Shown here one piece after another: positions 6,943 to 11,817 of a stretch of DNA of 11,817 nt. The DNA lies in NCBI GenBank assembly GCA_964395065.1, contig CAYNAM010000079.1, forward strand, positions 1-11,817. Direction: 5' to 3'. The first letter of the stretch is position 1; each line of letters starts with the position of its first letter. The notes beneath the pieces are model-generated. The model had not been told where the DNA came from and did not search any database. It worked only from the letters and a program-made list of their open reading frames with translations. The position numbers and the translations under genes were made by a program. Origin of the DNA: Entomomonas sp964395065 (lineage in GTDB: Bacteria; Pseudomonadota; Gammaproteobacteria; Pseudomonadales; Pseudomonadaceae).

Positions 6943-7015
6943 CAGGCCAGGAGGGAATCGAACCCCCAACCTACGGTTTTGGAGACCGTCGCTCTGCCAA
7001 TTGAGCTACTGGCCT
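6940..7015 (-). tRNA. tRNA-Trp (anticodon CCA)
   Basis: A 76-base tRNA with CCA encoded. The acceptor stem is AGGCCAG/CTGGCCT, the D arm GCTC/GAGC, the anticodon stem ACGGT/ACCGT with loop CTCCAAA (anticodon at 6980-6982), and the T arm GGGGG/CCCTC with one G-U pair and loop TTCGATT. Its own strong promoter lies just upstream. A tRNA-Trp next to secE is usual in Pseudomonas-type genomes. Its CCA end doubles as the start of the following terminator stem. Confidence 0.98.
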
Positions 7016-7030
7016 AATAAAAGGCCGGAC

Positions 7031-7060
7031 ATTATACTTTTTTATTTAACAAAAAAGCAA
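7031..7060 (-). promoter_or_regulatory. Promoter of tRNA-Trp / secE-nusG
   Basis: On the minus strand a perfect -10 TATAAT (7031-7036) lies 18 bases after TTGCTT (7055-7060), a three-of-six -35. It is followed by the GC-rich discriminator GTCCGGCC, the kind found at growth-rate- and ppGpp-controlled stable-RNA promoters. Transcription should start near 7023-7025, about ten bases before the tRNA. It is the best minus-strand promoter between tRNA-Thr and secE, so it probably also feeds secE-nusG. The rest of the 91-base spacer (7016-7106) is AT-rich, with no trace of a coding region. Confidence 0.75.
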
Positions 7061-7106
7061 CCACTTTATTAATTTTTTTAAACCACAAAACAATGAAACC
7101 TAAACA

Positions 7107-7182
7107 TGGAGCTCATGAGCGGATTTGAACCGCTGACCTCACCCTTACCAAGGGTGTGCTCTACCAACTGAGCTACATGAGC
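7107..7182 (-). tRNA. tRNA-Thr (anticodon GGT)
   Basis: A 76-base tRNA with CCA encoded. It shows acceptor GCTCATG/CATGAGC, D arm GCTC/GAGC, anticodon stem CACCC/GGGTG with loop TTGGTAA (anticodon at 7147-7149), and T arm AGCGG/CCGCT with loop TTCAAAT. It is the last gene of the Tyr-Gly-Thr cluster, 12 bases after tRNA-Gly. In most related genomes a tuf gene follows directly; here it does not. I see no hairpin terminator after it, so its transcript may run into the tRNA-Trp unit. Confidence 0.98.
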
Positions 7183-7194
7183 GACGTAAAGGAT

Positions 7195-7268
<74 letters not shown>

Positions 7269-7284
7269 ATTTGACACTAAAAAA

Positions 7285-7369
7285 TGGTGGAGGGGGAAGG
7301 ATTTGAACCTTCGAAGTCGTAGACGGCAGATTTACAGTCTGCTCCCTTTGACCGCTCGGGAACCCCTCC
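7285..7369 (-). tRNA. tRNA-Tyr (anticodon GTA)
   Basis: An 85-base class II tRNA with a long variable arm and encoded CCA. The acceptor is GGAGGGG/CCCCTCC, the anticodon stem GCAGA/TCTGC with loop CTGTAAA (anticodon at 7333-7335), and the T arm GAAGG/CCTTC with loop TTCAAAT. It is the first gene of the three-tRNA unit, starting just after a strong promoter. Confidence 0.98.
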
Positions 7370-7377
7370 AAGCGAGG

Positions 7378-7400
7378 CGGCATTTTGCTAGTAAATGCCG
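7378..7400 (-). repeat. Inverted repeat spanning the tRNA-Tyr promoter -10
   Basis: CGGCATTT and AAATGCCG are perfect eight-base arms around a seven-base centre, covering the -10 and part of the spacer of the tRNA promoter. It could be a protein-binding site on DNA; as RNA it would not form fully, because transcription starts at its edge. No regulator is recognised. Confidence 0.4.
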
Positions 7401-7410
7401 TCATTGTCAA
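7382..7410 (-). promoter_or_regulatory. Promoter of the tRNA-Tyr-Gly-Thr unit
   Basis: On the minus strand a perfect -35 TTGACA (7405-7410) and a -10 CAAAAT (7382-7387, four of six) are 17 bases apart. A GC-rich discriminator (GCCGCC) follows. Together with the A/T-tract upstream element this is a typical sigma-70 stable-RNA promoter under growth-rate control. Transcription should start near 7375, a few bases before tRNA-Tyr. Confidence 0.85.
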
Positions 7411-7444
7411 GTCTTTTTTTTAAAAATATATAATATTTTTAAAA
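7411..7444 (-). promoter_or_regulatory. A/T-rich UP element and long A/T palindrome
   Basis: Directly upstream of the -35 is a run of A and T tracts (7414-7444) containing a perfect palindrome with 12-base arms (TTTTAAAAATAT/ATATTTTTAAAA, 7418-7444) around a three-base centre. A- and T-tracts at -40 to -60 are the signature of UP elements bound by the alpha C-terminal domains of RNA polymerase. It also lies just after the accA stop, but as RNA the palindrome is followed by A's, not U's, so it is a poor terminator for accA. The UP-element role is inferred. Confidence 0.6.
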
Positions 7445-7448
7445 GGAC

Positions 7449-8399
7449 TTATGCAACGCCATAACTCATCAAACGTTGATAGCGCTTTTCCAATAACTCA
7501 TCTATCGTGAGCATTTGCAACTCATTCAATTGTTCAGCTAATACATTATGAACATTCTTCATCGTCGTTTCATAATCACGATGAGCGCCACCAAGAGGTT
7601 CACTAATAACTTGATCAACTATATTTAACACTTTCAAACGATCCGCTGTAACCCCCATTGCTTCTGCGGCATCAGGTGCTTTCTCAGCAGTTTTCCAAAG
7701 AATAGACGCACAGCCTTCAGGCGAAATGACCGAGTAAATCGAGTATTGAAGCATATTCAAACGGTCACCCACACCGATAGCGAGCGCACCACCAGAGCCA
7801 CCCTCACCTGTCACTGTACAAATAATAGGGGTTTTTAATCGAGACATTACACGTAAATTCCAAGCGATGGCTTCACTCTGCCCCCGCTCTTCAGCACTCA
7901 CGCCAGGATAAGCTCCTGGAGTATCAATAAATGTCAAAATAGGCATTTTGAATCGCTCAGCAAGCTCCATCAATCGGCACGCTTTGCGATACCCCTCAGG
8001 CCTAGGCATGCCAAAATTACGACGCACTTTTTCTTTAACATCACGACCTTTTTGATGCCCTATCACTACAACAGGTTTATCATCAAAACGCGCAACCCCG
8101 CCCACAATGGCCTCATCATCTGCAAAGTGACGATCACCGTGAAGCTCTTCGAACTCTGTAAATAACTGATTAATATAATCTAATGCATATGGGCGCTTAG
8201 GATGACGTGATAACTGTGTTATTTGCCAACTTGTCAAATTATTAAAAAGAGCTACTGTCTTTTCTTGTTTTTCTTTTTCTAAATTGGCAATAGCCTCGGC
8301 AATATTTTGTGAGTTTCCATCTTGGGCTAATCGCAACTCATCTATTTTTGCTATCAAGTCAGCAATGGGCTGTTCAAAATCAAGAAAGTTTGGATTCAT
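7449..8399 (-). CDS. accA: Acetyl-CoA carboxylase carboxyltransferase subunit alpha
   Basis: Encodes the alpha subunit (316 residues) of the carboxyltransferase, which with AccD moves the carboxyl group from carboxybiotin on AccB to acetyl-CoA. This yields malonyl-CoA, the first committed step of fatty acid synthesis in the cytoplasm. The N-terminal helical part (about 1-75) is followed by a crotonase-fold core with LTFIDTPGAYPG (155-166), GQSEAIAWNL (173-182) and the oxyanion-forming GEGGSGGALAIG (198-209). YSVISPEGCASILWK (222-236) follows. The zinc ribbon sits in AccD and is correctly absent. ATG 8399 gives MNPNFLDFEQ, with AAAGG (8406-8410) six bases upstream. It follows dnaE, as in many gammaproteobacteria, but its downstream neighbour here is the tRNA cluster, which is unusual. 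Confidence 0.99.
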   Translation of the reverse strand: MNPNFLDFEQPIADLIAKIDELRLAQDGNSQNIAEAIANLEKEKQEKTVALFNNLTSWQITQLSRHPKRPYALDYINQLFTEFEELHGDRHFADDEAIVGGVARFDDKPVVVIGHQKGRDVKEKVRRNFGMPRPEGYRKACRLMELAERFKMPILTFIDTPGAYPGVSAEERGQSEAIAWNLRVMSRLKTPIICTVTGEGGSGGALAIGVGDRLNMLQYSIYSVISPEGCASILWKTAEKAPDAAEAMGVTADRLKVLNIVDQVISEPLGGAHRDYETTMKNVHNVLAEQLNELQMLTIDELLEKRYQRLMSYGVA

Positions 8400-8434
8400 A
8401 ATTAACCTTTGTTTATTAAATTCTCATTGAGCTG

Positions 8435-8440
8435 ATTATA
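8435..8440 (-). promoter_or_regulatory. Possible accA promoter -10
   Basis: A perfect minus-strand TATAAT lies 35 bases before the accA start, inside the 162-base dnaE-accA spacer. The matching -35 is poor (TAAGTT at a 16-base spacing is the closest), so an activator or a weak promoter would be implied. accA may also be read through from dnaE. Confidence 0.5.
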
Positions 8441-8474
8441 TACTTTTTCTGTCTTTAACTTACTATTTTTTCTG

Positions 8475-8494
8475 AATAAAGTGAATACTTTATT
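8475..8494 (-). repeat. Inverted repeat upstream of accA
   Basis: AATAAAGT and ACTTTATT are perfect eight-base arms around a four-base centre, about 35 bases upstream of the accA -10. No U-tract follows on the minus strand, so a dnaE terminator is unlikely. It could be an operator or chance AT-rich symmetry. I found no convincing terminator elsewhere in the dnaE-accA spacer. Confidence 0.3.
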
Positions 8495-8561
8495 TTCTCA
8501 CTTCTAATTAATAGAATAATCCTTAAAAAATCGGTAACTCGTTGCTTTATCCTACAGAGCC

Positions 8562-11500
8562 TTAACGGTAATTAAGGTAAACATTTTTTTTACCAAACTG
8601 ATCCCGTAACACTTGGATTAATTGATCTGACGGTTTAACATTCGATGCCTCCCCTAATCGTAATACCGCAGAGGCTTTCTCATTTTGATAGTCAATACAT
8701 GTAGGACAAGTACCTTTATATTGCTGTAACAAATTACTTAACCATGTTAGCTTGTCTAATGCAAGCTGTTCACTTTGTATACATATACGAAGACTATCAG
8801 CCAAACTAATACGAGCATCTAGCAAACTATGGACTTTCCTAACTCGTAATCTTAATCCACCTGAGAAGTCATCATGACTGACCTCTCCCTCTACAACAAC
8901 CATAGCATCTGTTTTTAGCAATACTTGGTACTCATTAAAAACATCTGCAAATAACGAGGCCTCAATTCTACCTGATCGATCATCCAAGACAATAAACCCC
9001 ATTTTATCGCCTTTTTTATTTTTCATGACACGCATACTGACAATTAAGCCTGCTACTGTCTGCGTATCTTTTGCAGGCTTAAGATCAACAATTCTCTGCC
9101 GTGCAAATCGTCGAACCTCAACTTCATACTCATCAATCGGATGCCCCGTCAGATAAAGCCCCAATGTTTCTTTTTCACCCTTTAGCCGCTCTTTGAGTGG
9201 AATTTCACGGGCTTTTTTGTAAGCCCGATAAACATCCCCAGACGTATTATCCACAAACAAATCAGCAAACAAGTCCATATGACCACTGTCTTCGCTTCGC
9301 GCCTGTTGGTCTGCTGCTTGAATAGCATCATCCATAGCCGCCACTAAGACTGCTCTATTTTTATCAACAGTTGCCTTATAAGCACTTAACTCATCGTTAT
9401 AAAATGGGCCTAATCGATCGAAAGCCCCTGAACGAATTAGCGCCTCTAAAGTACGCTTATTAATCTTCTTTAAGTCAACACGCTTACAAAAATCAAATAG
9501 GTCTTTAAATATACCATCTTTTCGTGCCTCTACAATAGCCTCAACCGGACCTTCACCAACGCCTTTGATTGCCCCCAACCCATAAATAATACGTTGATCA
9601 TCACCTACAGTAAATTTAAATTCCGAAGCATTAACATCCGGCGCATCAATGCGCAATTTCATGTTGCGACACTCTTCTATCAGTGTCACCACTTTATCTG
9701 TATTATGCATATCTGAAGAAAGCACTGCCGCCATAAAAGGAGCTGGATAGTGTGTTTTTAACCAAGCCGTTTGATATGAAACCAATCCATAAGCAGCAGA
9801 ATGCGATTTATTGAATCCATAACCCGCAAACTTTTCAACCAGATCGAAAATATTACCTGCTAAATTTTTATCGATATTATTTTTTTCAGCACCTTCCAAG
9901 AAAACAGAGCGTTGCTTTGCCATTTCCTCTGGCTTCTTCTTACCCATGGCTCGGCGCAACATATCAGCGCCACCAAGTGTGTAGCCTGCCATTACTTGTG
10001 CAATTTGCATCACTTGTTCTTGATAAAGAATAATGCCATAAGTAGGTGATAGTACAGGTCTTAAACTTTCTAACTGATAATCAGGATGGGGAAATGCTAG
10101 CTCTGCACGCCCATGTTTACGATTAATAAAATCATCCACCATCCCCGACTGCAAAGGTCCTGGTCGAAATAGTGCCACCAATGCAATAATATCTTCTAAG
10201 CAGTCAGGCTTTAATTTTTTGATTAACTCCTTCATCCCTCTGGATTCAAGCTGAAACACCGCAGTTGTTTCTGCACGCTGTAATAGCTTATAGGTATTTG
10301 CATCATCTAAAGGAATAAAGTTAATATCAAGAGGTGATTCTCCTTTTTTAGAGCGCTCTCTGTTGATCGTTGCCATTGCCCAGTCGATAATTGTCAACGT
10401 TCTCAAACCCAAAAAGTCGAACTTTACAAGTCCAGCAGCTTCTACATCATCTTTATCATACTGGGTAACAAGGCTATGACCTTCTTCATCACATTGCACA
10501 GGAGAGAAATCTGTCAACTTTGTCGGAGCAATAACTACCCCCCCTGCATGCTTACCTGTATTTCGAGTAATACCTTCTAACTTAAGCGCCATTTCCCATA
10601 TTTCGGCAGCCTCTTCGTCTGCAGCCAAGAAATTTCTAAGCGTCTCTTCTTGCTCATAGGCTTTTTCTAACGTCATCCCTATTTCAAATGGAATCATTTT
10701 AGATAAACGATCGGCTAAACCGTAAGATTTTCCTTGAACACGCGCCACGTCACGCACAACAGCCTTAGCGGCCATTGAGCCAAAGGTAATAATCTGGCTA
10801 ACTGCATTGCGACCATAAGTTTCTGCTACATAGTCAATCACTCGATCACGCCCATCCATACAGAAATCCACATCAAAGTCAGGCATGGATATCCGCTCAG
10901 GGTTTAAAAAACGTTCAAAAAGTAAGTCATACGCTAAAGGATCAAGATCAGTAATTTTTAACGAATAAGCAACCAACGACCCCGCACCAGATCCACGTCC
11001 CGGCCCAACAGGTACCCCATTTTTTTTAGCCCATTTAATAAAATCCATCACGATTAAGAAATAACCGGGGAACCCCATCTGAATAATAATATCCAGTTCA
11101 AACTTTAAACGATCTAAATAAACTTGTTTCTTTGCTTCATAATCAGGCGTATCTAGTGGCAATATATGAGACAATCGCTCCTCAAGCCCATCCAAAGACT
11201 CTTTACGAAAGAAATCATCCATCGTCATCCCTTCGGGTATAGGATAATTAGGCAAGAAGTACTTTCCTAGTTGTACTTTTATATTGCAGCGCTTAGCAAT
11301 TTCTACCGTATTCTCTAATGCCTCCGGCAAATCGCTAAAAAGCTCTGCCATTTGCTCAGGCGTTTTTAAATATTGCTGACGGCTATAATTACGTGGTCTT
11401 TTAGGGTCATCCAATACACGCCCTTCCCCAATACAAACGCGTGTTTCATGGGCTTCAAACTCTTCTTCTGTCAAAAATCTTACATCATTGGTTGCCACAA

Positions 11501-11817
11501 GCGGTACATTGTATTTTGTGGCTAATGCGACAGCCGCATGCAAATACTCTTCTTCGTAAGGGCGTTCGGTACGCTGAACCTCTATATAAAAACGGTCATT
11601 AAAATAGACTAACCAATCAGCTAATAGCTCATCCGCATCATTTGGGTTATTGGACAATAGAGCCTGTCCTATTTCGCCTTCACGAGCCCCTGACAAAACA
11701 ATCAAACCTTCATTTGCCTGAATCAGCCACTCTTTCTCAATAATGACCATACCCTCATGTTGGCCACTTTCATACCCTTGAGAAATCAATTCTGTCAGAT
11801 TACGATAACCTTTTTCA
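8562..11817 (-). CDS. dnaE: DNA polymerase III alpha subunit, 5' end outside window
   Basis: Encodes the replicative polymerase alpha subunit. The frame is open to the right edge, giving 1084 visible residues; the first are EKGYRNLTELISQGYESG, inside the PHP domain. By alignment to E. coli motifs about 88 N-terminal residues are missing. Numbering from the TTG at 11789, the catalytic palm shows GPGRGSGAGS (262-271), PDFDVDF (303-309) with the two aspartates at 304 and 306, and VKFDFLG (455-461) with the third at 458. These match E. coli D401, D403 and D555. Then come fingers (ALFRPGPLQSGM, GGADMLRRAMGKKKPEEM), a helix-hairpin-helix (LGAIKGVGEGPVEAIVEA, 738-755), an OB fold (about 910-985) and a C-terminal tail ending VYLNYR. 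The internal clamp-binding site aligns with HMDLF (837-841), without the usual leading Gln. It precedes accA by 162 bases. Confidence 0.98.
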   Translation of the reverse strand, partial: EKGYRNLTELISQGYESGQHEGMVIIEKEWLIQANEGLIVLSGAREGEIGQALLSNNPNDADELLADWLVYFNDRFYIEVQRTERPYEEEYLHAAVALATKYNVPLVATNDVRFLTEEEFEAHETRVCIGEGRVLDDPKRPRNYSRQQYLKTPEQMAELFSDLPEALENTVEIAKRCNIKVQLGKYFLPNYPIPEGMTMDDFFRKESLDGLEERLSHILPLDTPDYEAKKQVYLDRLKFELDIIIQMGFPGYFLIVMDFIKWAKKNGVPVGPGRGSGAGSLVAYSLKITDLDPLAYDLLFERFLNPERISMPDFDVDFCMDGRDRVIDYVAETYGRNAVSQIITFGSMAAKAVVRDVARVQGKSYGLADRLSKMIPFEIGMTLEKAYEQEETLRNFLAADEEAAEIWEMALKLEGITRNTGKHAGGVVIAPTKLTDFSPVQCDEEGHSLVTQYDKDDVEAAGLVKFDFLGLRTLTIIDWAMATINRERSKKGESPLDINFIPLDDANTYKLLQRAETTAVFQLESRGMKELIKKLKPDCLEDIIALVALFRPGPLQSGMVDDFINRKHGRAELAFPHPDYQLESLRPVLSPTYGIILYQEQVMQIAQVMAGYTLGGADMLRRAMGKKKPEEMAKQRSVFLEGAEKNNIDKNLAGNIFDLVEKFAGYGFNKSHSAAYGLVSYQTAWLKTHYPAPFMAAVLSSDMHNTDKVVTLIEECRNMKLRIDAPDVNASEFKFTVGDDQRIIYGLGAIKGVGEGPVEAIVEARKDGIFKDLFDFCKRVDLKKINKRTLEALIRSGAFDRLGPFYNDELSAYKATVDKNRAVLVAAMDDAIQAADQQARSEDSGHMDLFADLFVDNTSGDVYRAYKKAREIPLKERLKGEKETLGLYLTGHPIDEYEVEVRRFARQRIVDLKPAKDTQTVAGLIVSMRVMKNKKGDKMGFIVLDDRSGRIEASLFADVFNEYQVLLKTDAMVVVEGEVSHDDFSGGLRLRVRKVHSLLDARISLADSLRICIQSEQLALDKLTWLSNLLQQYKGTCPTCIDYQNEKASAVLRLGEASNVKPSDQLIQVLRDQFGKKNVYLNYR

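Noticed and set aside
7418..7444. A/T palindrome as the accA terminator
   Set aside because: The stem has no G-C pairs and is followed by A's rather than U's on the minus strand.
11787..11789. TTG as the start of dnaE
   Set aside because: The frame stays open to the window edge and the upstream codons (EKGYRNLTE) belong to the DnaE PHP domain, so the true start is outside.

Overview
The window is a piece of the conserved core of a gammaproteobacterial chromosome. Every protein gene reads on the minus strand. Protein sequences resemble those of Pseudomonas and relatives (AccA beginning MNPNFLDFEQ, RpoB beginning MAYSYTEKKR, DnaE ending VYLNYR), yet the DNA is AT-rich with A/T-favoured third codon positions and very AT-rich spacers. 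My best guess is a low-GC, host-associated or reduced member or neighbour of Pseudomonadaceae. That placement is inference from remembered family sequences, not from a search.

In transcription order, from the right edge to the left: dnaE (DNA polymerase III alpha, N-terminus outside the window), then accA (acetyl-CoA carboxyltransferase alpha). Next is a strong stable-RNA promoter with an A/T-rich upstream element, driving tRNA-Tyr(GUA), tRNA-Gly(UCC) and tRNA-Thr(GGU). A second promoter with a perfect TATAAT precedes tRNA-Trp(CCA), secE and nusG. Then come rplK-rplA, rplJ-rplL and the first 1157 codons of rpoB, which runs off the left edge.

The block is the classic tRNA-secE-nusG-rplKAJL-rpoB transcription/translation cluster. 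Protein export (SecE), transcription elongation (NusG), the ribosomal stalk and L1 arm (L11, L1, L10, L7/L12) and RNA polymerase beta are made from one region. Several RNA control points are readable: a terminator-like hairpin overlapping the tRNA-Trp CCA end, a candidate L1 operator before rplK, a clear L10-leader fold before rplJ, and an attenuator hairpin plus a possible processing hairpin between rplL and rpoB.

The two departures from textbook layout are the absence of the tuf gene usually found between tRNA-Thr and tRNA-Trp, and the direct junction of dnaE-accA to the tRNA cluster. I see no mobile element, CRISPR array, phage gene, toxin-antitoxin pair or unrecognised protein gene, and no candidate for an undescribed system. 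No gene-free stretch exceeds about 180 bases.
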